64,000 bases of DNA, taken from assembly GCF_017565645.3 (NCBI RefSeq), contig NZ_CP086136.1:868001-932000 (forward strand). The letters are read 5' to 3'. This stretch comes from Bradyrhizobium barranii subsp. barranii (GTDB lineage: Bacteria; Pseudomonadota; Alphaproteobacteria; Rhizobiales; Xanthobacteraceae). A program made the translations under genes and the position numbers. A model generated the notes under the pieces. It saw only the letters and a program-made list of their open reading frames with translations. It did not search any database and was not told the origin of the DNA. Positions 28,951 through 38,605 of this stretch are shown piece by piece; within the stretch, counting starts at the first letter, position 1, and each line of letters opens with the position of its first letter.

Positions 28951-29370
28951 TCAATGATGGGCCGACACGCCCTTGACGCATTGGGTCAACAGATCAACGC
29001 TGGCGAATTGGCTGACATCGCCCAGGCTGATCATGCCGACCATCCGCCTGCTCTTGTTGATCACGGGCAGCCTGCGGATTTTCAGCGTCTCCATGTGATG
29101 CACGGCTTTCGCCAGATCGTCGTCTTCCCGGCAGCAATGGATGCCTTCGGTCATCACGTCCCGCGCCGTCATGCGCGCGGCGTTGAAGTTCTTGCTCGCG
29201 AGGCCTTTGCAGACGATGTCGCGATCGGTCACCATCCCGATCAGATGGTCGTCATCGCCGATCGGAATGCAGCCGATGTCGTGCCCTTGCATCAACTTCG
29301 CGATCTCGGTGATCGGGGTGTCCGGGCTGACCCAATCGACACCCTTGTGCATCACGTCCTTGACCTTCAT
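28951..29370 (-). CDS. CBS-domain protein
   Basis: A 139-residue cytoplasmic protein of two CBS motifs (about residues 1-60 and 70-130), with DVMHKGVDWVSPDTPITEIA, GMVTDRDIV and RRLPVINKSRRMVGMISLGD. CBS pairs bind adenine nucleotides and act as energy sensors. There is no attached catalytic domain. The start at 29370 is fixed by a strong AGGAGG just upstream. An in-frame upstream ATG at 29520 is less likely. Confidence 0.88.
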   Translation of the reverse strand: MKVKDVMHKGVDWVSPDTPITEIAKLMQGHDIGCIPIGDDDHLIGMVTDRDIVCKGLASKNFNAARMTARDVMTEGIHCCREDDDLAKAVHHMETLKIRRLPVINKSRRMVGMISLGDVSQFASVDLLTQCVKGVSAHH

Positions 29371-29485
29371 GGAGGACCTCCGTTGCGAACGCAGCCCCCG
29401 TGACGCGATTATACTACGAACCGGGCGCGACCGCACGCGCGCCGCGACGAAGGCGCAGGAAAAATCATCCCGCTGCCATGCTGCG

Positions 29486-29956
29486 TCAACCGTGTGTGCT
29501 GAAGCGTCCATGCGGCGCATTGGCCGTCAGCCGTTCGAACTGTGCATGCGTCAGGTGAAGCAGCGTCTCATGGTCGCCGGCTTCGATATAGATCTCGGGC
29601 TGCGCCCGGATGCTGTCATCGACGATGAGATCGAGCCCGTAGCATCGGCCTACCGCCGGAACGGCTCCATGCGCGCAGTCCGCGAACAGCCTGTTGATCT
29701 CGGTTTCGTTCGCCATCACGAGATCCGCGCCGAGCTTCTCCTTCAAGTCCGGCAAGTTGAGACGGTGCGATGCCGGAACGATCGCGAGCATATAGCCGCC
29801 GTCATGGCGCAGCACGACGGCCTTGGCGAAACGATCGCCCGAGACGTGGCAGGCCTGCGCCGTGCGCGCGGATGACATGGTGAAAACGTGCGGGATCTCG
29901 ACATACTGGATGTTCTCGGCAGCCAGGTATCGGTGGAGCGTGGGGGCAATGGTCAT
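29486..29956 (-). CDS. YbaK/EbsC-type aminoacyl-tRNA deacylase domain protein
   Basis: A 156-residue single-domain protein of the YbaK/ProX family, which hydrolyses mischarged aminoacyl-tRNA. Visible family blocks are FAKAVVLRHDGGYMLAIVPA, where the lysine is the expected catalytic residue, and AHGAVPAVGRCYGLDLIVDD. The start at 29956 is preceded by AAAGGCTGC. Upstream codons to 30013 show no likeness. Its exact substrate is not determined. Confidence 0.82.
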   Translation of the reverse strand: MTIAPTLHRYLAAENIQYVEIPHVFTMSSARTAQACHVSGDRFAKAVVLRHDGGYMLAIVPASHRLNLPDLKEKLGADLVMANETEINRLFADCAHGAVPAVGRCYGLDLIVDDSIRAQPEIYIEAGDHETLLHLTHAQFERLTANAPHGRFSTHG

Positions 29957-30159
29957 GGCGCAGCCTTTCGGATGGATATGCGAGCCATCCACCGTGAGGC
30001 TGCCCCGCCGCACGATGGGCGGCCGCGTGATTGCCGGATGCCAGCATAGGCCTCGCGCTCGAATGCGGCAATCGGGTCAGGGGTTCGGATCGTTCCGGGC
30101 GCTCCTTTCCGTTTCGTTTGCCGCCGATCGATTGTGGCTTTTGCTGCGCTTCTCGTGTC

Positions 30160-30480
30160 TTACGGGATCCTTGCCACAACGTTGGGCCGGTTCTCCCTGA
30201 GCCACGCGACGGCCTCGGGTCCATCGACGACGCACGCGAAGGTTTCCCAGGTCGGGTCCTCCAGGGACTCCGATTGCAGTCGCTTCGCCGCATACTCGAC
30301 GAGATCGTGCAAGCCCTCGTATCCTCGTCGGTGCTCGAGGGACTCTGCAATCGCCGTGCTGGTCCAGCCTCGTCGGGCCAGATCGACGATGCTCGGAGCG
30401 TCAGCCTCGCTGAACCAAGGTGTGGCATCGAACTCGATGCAGCGGACATTGTCGGCGGTGTGGCAAGTGGCGTGGATCAT
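30160..30480 (-). CDS. Hypothetical protein, 106 residues
   Basis: A short soluble protein beginning MIHATCHTADNVRCIEFDAT. It contains a possible helix-turn-helix-like stretch (IVDLARRGWTSTAIAESLEH). I do not recognise the family. Codon use matches its neighbours. It lies 50 bases upstream of nothing on its own strand except the glutamate dehydrogenase 3' side, so it is probably transcribed on its own. Confidence 0.6.
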   Translation of the reverse strand: MIHATCHTADNVRCIEFDATPWFSEADAPSIVDLARRGWTSTAIAESLEHRRGYEGLHDLVEYAAKRLQSESLEDPTWETFACVVDGPEAVAWLRENRPNVVARIP

Positions 30481-30530
30481 GGGGTTCCTCCGTTCGCCGG
30501 CTCAGTTTCACATCGCTGCCTCGCACGCGC

Positions 30531-33500
30531 TCAGACTTTGACCAGATCCCCCAGCAGGTTCGCCGCCACCGTCAGCTTGGCAAGGGTCAGGCCGCTGGCA
30601 GCAATTTCTTCGACCGAGCGACGGATGCGCGCCGCTTCGGGGTGAGCCGCAAGCCACGTCTCGACGGCCTGCTGGCCGGACTGGCCGGTTGCCAGCATAT
30701 CCGCGGCCAGTCTTCGTTCGGCACCGGCGATCTGCTCAACGGCGCGATCGACCGCCATGCGTTCGAAATAATCATTTGCAGGCACGCCGCGCGCGGCGGC
30801 GATGATGCGGTCGAGACGGAAATTGGCTTCCGCAGCGAAGAAGGTTGCGGCGGCATCGCCGATAGCGCGCGAGGTGCGCTCGGCGATCGTCACGATATCG
30901 GGTGCCGCAATCAGCGCGTCGAGATCGGCGAGCTCACCGGCGAGGCCGGCCGGGACGCCGGCATCGGTGAGCTCCTGGCGCCGCTTGCCGCGCGCGGCCT
31001 GCAGGTCCGGCGGCAGGGTGGTGTCGAGGGAGGCCGCGATCTCGCGGATACCCGGGCCAAAACGTCCGATCACCGCCTCGAGGCCGTCCTTGAAATCGAC
31101 ATTGCGCACGTACCAGACCATGCGGGAAATCAGGAGGTCCTGGACCGTCGCGTAGAGGCCGAGCTGCACCTGCCCGTCGATCCGGGTGTCGAGCGCGTCG
31201 ATCGCGTCATTGAGTCGCCTGAGCTCGTAGATCGCGTCCACCGCCACCTGCGCCATGACGATGGTGGGGATATCGGCGTCGGTCTCGTCGGTCAGGCGCA
31301 CGATACACGCCGGGCCGCCGCGGTTGATCACGGCATTGACGAGACTGGTCGCGATGATCTCGCGTCGCAGGCGATGGAGCTCGACCGCGGCCGGGAATTT
31401 ATCGGGAACCTCGCGCGGAAAATACAGGGACAGTCTGCGGGCGAGGTAAGGATCATCAGGCACGCTGGTGGCGAGCAGGTCCTCGTAGAGCGTCAGCTTG
31501 GCGTAGGCGAGCAGCACGGCAAGCTCGGGCCGTGTCAGGGCCTGGCCGCGCCGTGTCCGCTCGGTGAGCGCTGCGTCGTCGGGCAGGAACTCCACGGCGC
31601 GGCTGAGCAGGCCGCGCTGCTCGAGCGACTGCATCAGGCGGGTGAGGAAGCCGGTCTCGGCCACGCCCTTGCGCTCGGCGAGCGAGAGCGCCAGCGTCTG
31701 CAGATAGTTGTTGCGCAGCACCAGCGTGCCGACCTCGTCGGTCATCGCGGCCAGCAGGCTGTTGCGGTCGGCGAAGCTGAGGCGTCCCTCGCGTTCGGGG
31801 CGCGCGAGCGCGACCTTGATATTGACCTCGACGTCGGAGGTGTTGACGCCGGCCGAATTGTCGATGGCGTCGGTGTTGAGCTTGACGCCCTTCTGTGCCG
31901 CTTCAATGCGGCCGCGCTGGGTGACGCCGAGATTGGCGCCTTCGCCGATCACCCGGGCGCGAACGTCAGTGCCTGCGATGCGGATCGGATCGTTGGCGCG
32001 GTCGCCGGCCTGATCGTCGCTCTCTGCCGATGCGCGGATATAGGTGCCGATGCCGCCAAACCACAACAGGTCCGTGCGCGCTTTCAGGATCGCCGTCATC
32101 ACCTCGAACGGCGTGGCCTGCTCCTTGTCGAGATCGAGCAGGCTGCGGACTTCCGGTGCGAGCGGGATCGCCTTGAGCGTGCGCGAGAACACGCCGCCGC
32201 CCTGCGAGATCAGCGACTTGTTGTAGTCCTGCCAGCTCGATCGCGGCAGGTCGAACAGACGCTTGCGCTCGGCGAAGCTGGTCGAAGGGTCGGGCGAAGG
32301 ATCTATGAAGATGTCGCGGTGATCGAACGCCGCCACGAGCCTTGTCGCCGGCGAGAGCAGCATGCCGTTGCCGAAGACGTCGCCGGACATGTCGCCGACG
32401 CCGGCAGCGGTGAACGGCATGGTCTGAATGTCGGTGCCGAGCTCGCGGAAGTGGCGCTTGACCGCCTCCCAGGCGCCGCGCGCCGTGATCCCCATCTTCT
32501 TGTGGTCGTAGCCCTGGCTGCCGCCGGAGGCGAAGGCGTCGCCGAGCCAATGGTTCTTCTCGGCCGAGATCGCGTTGGCGACATCGGAGAAGGTGGCGGT
32601 GCCCTTGTCGGCGGCGACCACGAGGTAGGGGTCGTCGCCGTCATGGCGCACGGTGGAATCCGGCGGCACGACGGCGTCGCCGTCGAGATTATCGGTGAGC
32701 TCGAGCAGCGAGCGCACGAAGATGCGATAGGCCTCGGTGCCTTCCGCGAGCCAGGCGTCGCGATTGGACGGCGGCGGCAGGCGCTTGGGCACGAAACCGC
32801 CCTTGGCGCCGACCGGCACGATCACGGCGTTCTTGACCTGCTGCGCCTTCACGAGACCCAGGATCTCGGTGCGGAAATCCTGCGGCCGGTCGGACCAGCG
32901 CAAGCCGCCGCGCGCGACCTTGCCGAAGCGCAGGTGAATGCCTTCGACCCGCGGCGAGGAGACGAAGATCTCGTAAAGAGGCCGCGGCGCCGGCAAATCG
33001 TCGATCCGCCGCGCGTCGAACTTGAAGGAGATGACCGGACGCGGATGTCCATCGTCGCCGATCTGCCACAGATTGGTGCGGATGGTCGACTGCACCAGAT
33101 TGGTGAAGCGGCGCAGGATGCGGTCTTCATCGAGCGAGGCGACGGATTTGAGCTGCTCCTCGATCTCGGCAAGCAGGGCCGTCTCGCGCGCCGAACGCTC
33201 GCGATCGGTAAGCACGAGGCGCGGATCGAGGCGGGTCTGGAACAGTGCGACGAGGGTGGCCGTGATCGCGGCGTTCTTGCGCAAGGTCTCCCACATGTAA
33301 TCCTGGGTGAACGGAGCGCGGATCTGGTGCAGATAGCGCGACAGCGCCCGGATGGTCGAGACCTCGCGCCAGCCCAGCGCGGTGCGCAGGATCAGCGCGT
33401 TGTATCCGTCGGATTCGGCGCGATCCGTGACCACCGCCATGATCGAGGCTTCCAGGCGATGGCTGAATTCCGGATTGATCTCGATCGGCTGGCCGTCGCT

Positions 33501-35357
33501 GGTCTCGATCGTCATCTCATGCATCCAGACCGGTTCCGGCCGGTTGCCGGGCACGATCTGATAGGTGCGTTCGTCGACCACGCGCAGGCCGTGATTTTCG
33601 ATCACCGGCACGCGATAGGACAGCGATAGCGGTGCGGCGTCGGAGAACACCTTCAGGCCGAAGCGCCTGGGATCGTCCTCGCCCTTGTCGCGGTGCACCG
33701 AAATCGTCACCGGGCGGGCCGGCGTCAGCTTTTCGATGGTGGCGATGTCGGCGATGGCCTGCTCCGCCTTGAAAACCTCGGTATAGCCGCCGCTAAAGGC
33801 CTGGGCATAACGATTGGCGATCATGCGCGCCCGCATGCCGTCGGTCGACGCGGTGAGCGCGGCCTTCAGCTTGTCGGTCCAGGTCGCGGCAATGGCGCTG
33901 ATGCCGGCTTCGAGCGCGGCGCGCTCGACGACGGGCGTTTTGCCTTCATAGCGCCCGATGATGAAATGGACGCGCGCAAGCGCGCCCTCGGGGAACGATA
34001 CGTAGGACGCCGACAGGGTCCCCTTGTAGACCTGCGACAGGAAGGCTCCGACGCGCGTGCGGACGTCGGTGTCGTATTTGTCGCGCGGAATGAAGGTGAG
34101 AATGGAGACGAAGCGATCGAACTTGTCGACCCGCGCCAGCGCCCGGACGCGCGGGCGCTCGTAGAGGATCAGGACCTCGATGACGAAATTGTAGAGCGTG
34201 TCGACGTCGATCTGGAACAGCTCGTCACGCGGATAATCTTCGAGGATATGCATGAGCGCCTTGCCCGAATGGCCGTTCGGGTCGAAGCCGGCGCGCTGCA
34301 GCACCCGCGCAACCTTGTGGCGCACATAAGGGATCTGCCGCACCGAGCGGGTATAGGCGCCGGAGGTAAACAGGCCGACGACGCGCAATTCGCCCTCGAG
34401 CCGGCCGTCGGGTGCATAGAGCTTGATACCCACGTAATCCATCCGGATGCGCCGATGGACGAGGCTTGAGACATTGGCCTTGATGACGATCAGCAGCGTC
34501 GGCTCGTGCATGAACTCGCGGATTTCCGAGGTCATCACCACCATTTCGTTGCCGCGGCGCAGGACCTTCACGTCGGGATCGCGCAGGATGCCGAGGCCTT
34601 CGCCGGTGGTGATGTCGTCGGACGCATCGCTGTCGGGCGAGAAGCGATATTCGCGCACGCCGAGGAAGGTGAAATTGTCCGCGCAGAGCCATTGCAGGAA
34701 CTGATTGGCTTCGGCGACCTCGTCGATCGGCAGCGGCGGCGGATTGGAAGCGAACGTCTTGATTGCCTCCTCGACACGGTCACGCATGGCGCGCCAGTCG
34801 GTGACGCAGGCGCGGACGTTGTTCAGCGCTCTGGTGAGTCCGTCGATCAGCTTTTGGCGATCGGCGTCGGCGTCCAGGCGGGTGATGTGGAGGTGAATCA
34901 GGCTTTCGCGGGCGCCTCTTGCTCCCTCCGGCAGTGCTTCGCCGTAGAACCGCAGCAGCTTGCCCTCGGCATCGCGCTCCACGGCGATGATCGGGTGGGC
35001 GACGAGGGTGACTTCGATGCCCTGCTCGGCGAGCTCCGCCATGGTGGAGTCGTACAGGAAAGGCATGTTGTCGTTGAGAATCTCGAGCACGGAAATCTCG
35101 CGCCCGTTCGGCAACGTCGGATTGACCACGCGGATATCGGCGCTGCCCGACGTGCGCCGCTGCACATGCTCCCAGGCTTGCTCCGCCAGGACGGCAAGCG
35201 AGGCGGCATCGTAATTGTCGAGATCCTCGATATTGCTGTAGCCGAACAAAGGCTCGGCGAAGGCCCGCGGGCTCTTGCCCGGCGGCACGCTGCCTGCTGC
35301 ATCGCGGATCAGGGTTGCCCGGGCCTTGTCGTCACGCCACGCCATCATGTCCTCCAT
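30531..35357 (-). CDS. NAD-specific glutamate dehydrogenase, large (180-kDa) type
   Basis: It oxidises glutamate to 2-oxoglutarate with NAD and mainly serves catabolism. The 1608-residue length fits the L_180 family. The N-terminal third carries ACT-like regulatory domains. The catalytic part around residues 800-950 shows KVARGGLRWSDRPQDFRTEI, VPVGAKGGFVPKRLPP, VVPPDSTVRHDGDDPYLVVA and AADKGTATFSDVAN. A long helical C-terminal domain follows. It is a single-gene unit. The divergent region upstream is about 650 bases. Confidence 0.96.
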   Translation of the reverse strand: MEDMMAWRDDKARATLIRDAAGSVPPGKSPRAFAEPLFGYSNIEDLDNYDAASLAVLAEQAWEHVQRRTSGSADIRVVNPTLPNGREISVLEILNDNMPFLYDSTMAELAEQGIEVTLVAHPIIAVERDAEGKLLRFYGEALPEGARGARESLIHLHITRLDADADRQKLIDGLTRALNNVRACVTDWRAMRDRVEEAIKTFASNPPPLPIDEVAEANQFLQWLCADNFTFLGVREYRFSPDSDASDDITTGEGLGILRDPDVKVLRRGNEMVVMTSEIREFMHEPTLLIVIKANVSSLVHRRIRMDYVGIKLYAPDGRLEGELRVVGLFTSGAYTRSVRQIPYVRHKVARVLQRAGFDPNGHSGKALMHILEDYPRDELFQIDVDTLYNFVIEVLILYERPRVRALARVDKFDRFVSILTFIPRDKYDTDVRTRVGAFLSQVYKGTLSASYVSFPEGALARVHFIIGRYEGKTPVVERAALEAGISAIAATWTDKLKAALTASTDGMRARMIANRYAQAFSGGYTEVFKAEQAIADIATIEKLTPARPVTISVHRDKGEDDPRRFGLKVFSDAAPLSLSYRVPVIENHGLRVVDERTYQIVPGNRPEPVWMHEMTIETSDGQPIEINPEFSHRLEASIMAVVTDRAESDGYNALILRTALGWREVSTIRALSRYLHQIRAPFTQDYMWETLRKNAAITATLVALFQTRLDPRLVLTDRERSARETALLAEIEEQLKSVASLDEDRILRRFTNLVQSTIRTNLWQIGDDGHPRPVISFKFDARRIDDLPAPRPLYEIFVSSPRVEGIHLRFGKVARGGLRWSDRPQDFRTEILGLVKAQQVKNAVIVPVGAKGGFVPKRLPPPSNRDAWLAEGTEAYRIFVRSLLELTDNLDGDAVVPPDSTVRHDGDDPYLVVAADKGTATFSDVANAISAEKNHWLGDAFASGGSQGYDHKKMGITARGAWEAVKRHFRELGTDIQTMPFTAAGVGDMSGDVFGNGMLLSPATRLVAAFDHRDIFIDPSPDPSTSFAERKRLFDLPRSSWQDYNKSLISQGGGVFSRTLKAIPLAPEVRSLLDLDKEQATPFEVMTAILKARTDLLWFGGIGTYIRASAESDDQAGDRANDPIRIAGTDVRARVIGEGANLGVTQRGRIEAAQKGVKLNTDAIDNSAGVNTSDVEVNIKVALARPEREGRLSFADRNSLLAAMTDEVGTLVLRNNYLQTLALSLAERKGVAETGFLTRLMQSLEQRGLLSRAVEFLPDDAALTERTRRGQALTRPELAVLLAYAKLTLYEDLLATSVPDDPYLARRLSLYFPREVPDKFPAAVELHRLRREIIATSLVNAVINRGGPACIVRLTDETDADIPTIVMAQVAVDAIYELRRLNDAIDALDTRIDGQVQLGLYATVQDLLISRMVWYVRNVDFKDGLEAVIGRFGPGIREIAASLDTTLPPDLQAARGKRRQELTDAGVPAGLAGELADLDALIAAPDIVTIAERTSRAIGDAAATFFAAEANFRLDRIIAAARGVPANDYFERMAVDRAVEQIAGAERRLAADMLATGQSGQQAVETWLAAHPEAARIRRSVEEIAASGLTLAKLTVAANLLGDLVKV

Positions 35358-35665
35358 TTGCCGCGCCGTCCGACCGCAGTTGCGATCCTCAGCCTAATTC
35401 TGGAGTGCATCTCGTCGAGCGCCGCGATCGAGTGGATACGCAAGATCCCCGGTCTCGTGCGTCGGCAGCTTCCGACGACAATACTACGATCCCGGAGCGA
35501 AAGGCGCACGCTGTTGTGAGGCGTGCCGGAATTTCCGACGGTGGCGGGCGAGGCCGCCGAATCATCGAGGTGAGAAAATTACGAGCAATTTCAATTGTGT
35601 ATGAGCTCGTGTTTTTATTCTGAATGGCGCGCTAGAGCACCGTTCCGATTGCGCTGCAGCGGGCT

Positions 35666-35851
35666 CTAGTGAGTGCGGGTCAGCTCCACGCCATCGACCA
35701 CCATTTTCCATGTTCCCGCCTCCTGGTGAGGCGGCGTCGACACCTCGAATGTCGTCGAGAGGAATGCAATGCCGACGACGAAATGATCGCCCTCGAACCG
35801 CCGCAGCGGAGCGTTGATCGACGTCGTGGTGGTCGCGCCAGCCCGGTTCAA
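35666..35851 (-). CDS. Possible small protein, 61 residues
   Basis: The frame reads MNRAGATTTTSINAPLRRFE and later TWKMVVDGVELTRTH. It has no recognisable domain, and the stop codon falls inside a small inverted repeat. The segment could be a remnant or a chance frame. It is listed because it is the only plausible coding stretch in a 649-base gap. Confidence 0.25.
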   Translation of the reverse strand: MNRAGATTTTSINAPLRRFEGDHFVVGIAFLSTTFEVSTPPHQEAGTWKMVVDGVELTRTH

Positions 35852-35925
35852 CCGAAGGCGCCGATGCCGCGCGGCGCATCGGCACGCGCGTTGACAGATT
35901 GTTCATTGACCACGGCGCGCCAGCC

Positions 35926-35944
35926 GTAACCGCCGGTTAACCAT
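35926..35944. promoter_or_regulatory. CtrA-like motif upstream of the exopolysaccharide protein
   Basis: GTAA-N7-TTAACCAT at 35926-35944, 62 bases before the start at 36007. The octamer TTAACCAT is the same as the one repeated in the rmuC/def promoter. Assignment to CtrA is inferred from likeness to TTAA-N7-TTAA. Confidence 0.4.
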
Positions 35945-36006
35945 GGATATTTACGGTGTAGCAAGCCTCTGAACCGGGGCTGTCAGTTGATTTCGAGTCC
36001 AATCCT

Positions 36007-38151
36007 ATGGCGTTCGGTCGAAGCGCATCTCCGCGAAGCATCGCCCCGACGGAGCCTGCGGCTTCGTGGGAAGCGTCGCGGGCTGCGACGGCGAAGCCTG
36101 ACAGCGCTGCTCCTGCGCTGATCAAGGGATCGCTGACCGTCACCGGTGCGCTCTCCTTCCTGCGCGAGAATGGCCGGCGCATCCTGACGCTGGCGCTGGC
36201 GCTGTTCGCCTTGGGCGTCATTGTCCTGATGGTCTTGCCGGTTCGATATGCCGCGACAGCCCTGGTCGTCGTCGATCCCCGCGAGCTGCGCGTCACCTCG
36301 GAGCAGGACGTGCTGCCGGGCATCGGCCAGGATGCCGCAGCACTTCAGAGCCAGATCGAGATCGCCAAATCGGACGGCTTTCTCCGCCCCCTGATCGAGC
36401 AGCTCAAGATCGCCGACGACGCGGACATCGCGGGCGGTTACACCGACATGACGCGCCTGCTCGAAAAATTCCGCAACCGTCTCGATATCTCGCGCCGCGG
36501 ACTGACCTACGTCATTGCGATTTCATTCACCTCGAACAATGCGGAACGGGCCGCGCATTACGCCAATGCCATCGCCGAGGCGTTCGTCGCGAGCCAAGGC
36601 CGTGTCCGCACCGAGGCCACGGACGAGGCGGCCGACTGGCTCAAGGACCGGCTGAAGGCATTGAACGAGCGCCTGCGCGTATCGGAAGATGCCGTTGCCG
36701 CCTTCAGGTTCGAGCACAAGATCCTCAATGCCGGCAAGGATTCCACGACCCAGCAATTGCGGGTGACTGACCTCAATCAGCAGGTCTCCGCCGCTCGCGC
36801 GCGCACCGAGGAAGCCAGGGCGCGTTACGAGCAGGTGCAGCGCGATCTCAAGGCCAATGTCGAAGGTCCGGTGAAGCAGGACCTCCTGAGCATGCTGCGC
36901 GCGCAGCGCTCGACCCTGAACGATCAGATCGCGCAGAAGAAAGCGGTGTACGGCGACCGCCATCCCGACCTCGCGATCTCCTACAGCCAGCTGGCTGATC
37001 TCAACAGGCAGATCGAGGTCGAGCGGAAGAAGAACATCGACACGGCGAAGTCCGAATATGAGGCTCAGCTCGAGCAGCAGAACGCGCTGGAAAAGCAGCT
37101 CAAGACGGTCGAGACGCAGATGCTGGTCGACGGCCAGGCGCTCGTGAAGCTGCAGGAGCTGCAGCGCGACGCCGATGCCAACAAGAACATCTACGAGCAG
37201 TTCCTGTCGCGGTTCAAGACGACCAACGAGCAGCGCCAGCTGCAGAGCTCCCAGACCAAGATCGCCTCGCTCGCCATTCCGCCGATGCGCTCGACGCGTC
37301 CGCCCCTCGCTTTGCTGCTTGCGGCGCTCGCGATCGGCTCGATCCTGACCTCGACGGCCGCCGTTGCGGCGATGGGAAGCATGTCCGACGGGCCCGCGCC
37401 TGCCGAGGCTCCTGCTCAAACTCTTGCGCGCGCGGAAGTGGCGGAGGCGCAAGTCCAGCGTCCGGCTCCGGCTGCGCGCCAGCCCGAGGCGATGCCGAGC
37501 CTGCCTGTCTGGGCCCGCATTCCCGATCTGGCGCCTGGCGCCGTGGCCAACACTGTGTGGCAAAGGCCGATCACTGCCTCGGCCGAGCTCGATCTCGGCG
37601 CATATCTGCGTCCGCTTCTCGAGCGGATCGATCGCGCGCCGGTGCGTGGCTGCAAGGTCGCCCTCGTGTTGTCGGTCGGCAAAGGTGCCGGCGGCAATAC
37701 CGTTGCGCGCTCGCTCAATCGCGCGGCGGTGAATCGGGGCATGATGAGCGTGCTGATCCGGCTCCAGCCGGAATTCGCCGGTCACCAGCCTCCGGTGACC
37801 GAATGGCAGGACGGCTCGACCACGGCAGGGCTGCAGTCGATCGACGAGCTGCTGAGCGCCGGCAGAAAAGCCGATGCGCGGCCCGAGGACGATATTCGCT
37901 CGGAGTTCGATCTGATCGTCGTCCATGCGAGCAATCTCGCACTTCAGCCCGACGCCATTGCGCTGGCCGCACACGCTGATCTGATCATCCCGGTGGTGCG
38001 CGCCGGCGAACTCGGTTCGGCGGCGATGCGGCGGGTCGCCGCGGCGCTGTCGAGGTACAACACCGTGCCGACCGGTCTCGCCGTCAATCACGCGCCGGCG
38101 GGTTCGGTGGCGCCTCACCCTGAGGGCAGCGCGTTGAGCAGGGCGGTTTGA
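36007..38151 (+). CDS. Exopolysaccharide chain-length/transport protein with degenerate BY-kinase domain
   Basis: A 714-residue inner-membrane protein of the Wzz/GumC type (polysaccharide copolymerase). The first helix is near residues 59-79, followed by the Wzz domain. Coiled-coil runs cover about 200-400. The second helix is near 433-457. The C-terminal 200 residues resemble a bacterial tyrosine kinase, but key residues are missing. The P-loop reads GKGAGGNT with N564 in place of the ATP-binding lysine. The Walker B-like strand is DLIVVHAS with H640 where an aspartate is usual. No tyrosine-rich tail is present. No other exopolysaccharide genes are in the window. Confidence 0.85.
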   Translation: MAFGRSASPRSIAPTEPAASWEASRAATAKPDSAAPALIKGSLTVTGALSFLRENGRRILTLALALFALGVIVLMVLPVRYAATALVVVDPRELRVTSEQDVLPGIGQDAAALQSQIEIAKSDGFLRPLIEQLKIADDADIAGGYTDMTRLLEKFRNRLDISRRGLTYVIAISFTSNNAERAAHYANAIAEAFVASQGRVRTEATDEAADWLKDRLKALNERLRVSEDAVAAFRFEHKILNAGKDSTTQQLRVTDLNQQVSAARARTEEARARYEQVQRDLKANVEGPVKQDLLSMLRAQRSTLNDQIAQKKAVYGDRHPDLAISYSQLADLNRQIEVERKKNIDTAKSEYEAQLEQQNALEKQLKTVETQMLVDGQALVKLQELQRDADANKNIYEQFLSRFKTTNEQRQLQSSQTKIASLAIPPMRSTRPPLALLLAALAIGSILTSTAAVAAMGSMSDGPAPAEAPAQTLARAEVAEAQVQRPAPAARQPEAMPSLPVWARIPDLAPGAVANTVWQRPITASAELDLGAYLRPLLERIDRAPVRGCKVALVLSVGKGAGGNTVARSLNRAAVNRGMMSVLIRLQPEFAGHQPPVTEWQDGSTTAGLQSIDELLSAGRKADARPEDDIRSEFDLIVVHASNLALQPDAIALAAHADLIIPVVRAGELGSAAMRRVAAALSRYNTVPTGLAVNHAPAGSVAPHPEGSALSRAV

Positions 38152-38294
38152 CGATGCCGACCGGTGGCAAGGCTGCGGCTCATGCCTGAGGCGCAGCGCG
38201 CAAGCGCACCTGTAATCTGCTTCACACGCAAACGCGCCCAATGACGCTAGATGAACTAGGGCCCGCCTCCGCGCGGCCCGGTTCGGAGCTGGCG

Positions 38295-38453
38295 ATGATG
38301 GCTGCACTGGCAAAGGCGATATCCCGCGCGACGAGAACCAACGTTGATGTCGAAACCGTAAAGGTGCTCGTGATCTTCTCGGGCGCGGGCTTGCTGCTCT
38401 CTCTCGTGGCCGCGATGATCTACGGACAGGCCCTCAACGCGGCCTTGTTCTGA
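38295..38453 (+). CDS. Small single-pass membrane protein, about 52 residues
   Basis: The frame gives MMAALAKAISRATRTNVDVE followed by a hydrophobic helix (VLVIFSGAGLLLSLVAAMIY). An in-frame ATG at 38241 would add 18 residues. Similar tiny proteins with the ISRATRTNVDVET start are, as far as I recall, common in Bradyrhizobium. Function unknown. It stands alone after the exopolysaccharide gene. Confidence 0.55.
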   Translation: MMAALAKAISRATRTNVDVETVKVLVIFSGAGLLLSLVAAMIYGQALNAALF

Positions 38454-38605
38454 GATCGCGCGAGTTGATCCCCAGGAGCCCGCCCAAAGCGGGCGTCTCG
38501 CAGGTGCCGGCCTTGCATTCGAGCCGTCATTGACGCCGTGAGGCGGCGACCGCAGGATGCAGCGTCTCCACCAATGCACAACTATCTCGGCTCGGGATTG
38601 CGGCG

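Larger units (their letters stand above)
35358..36006. other. Intergenic region with a small inverted repeat and a doubtful ORF
   Basis: This 649-base stretch separates glutamate dehydrogenase from the exopolysaccharide protein. It contains CTAGAGC at 35632-35638 mirrored by GCTCTAG at 35663-35669, a doubtful 61-codon minus-strand frame, and a CtrA-like motif near 35926-35944. AT-rich bases at 35575-35625 may include promoter elements. I see no RNA gene. Confidence 0.6.

Noticed and set aside
30420..33629. Plus-strand open frame of over 1000 codons opposite the glutamate dehydrogenase gene
   Set aside because: It is a high-GC shadow of the minus-strand gene, composed of Arg/Gly/Asp/His-rich sequence with no domain, while the minus strand has full family motifs.
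36523..38313. Minus-strand frame of nearly 600 codons opposite the exopolysaccharide gene
   Set aside because: Arg/Leu/His-rich shadow. The plus strand carries the Wzz and coiled-coil features.
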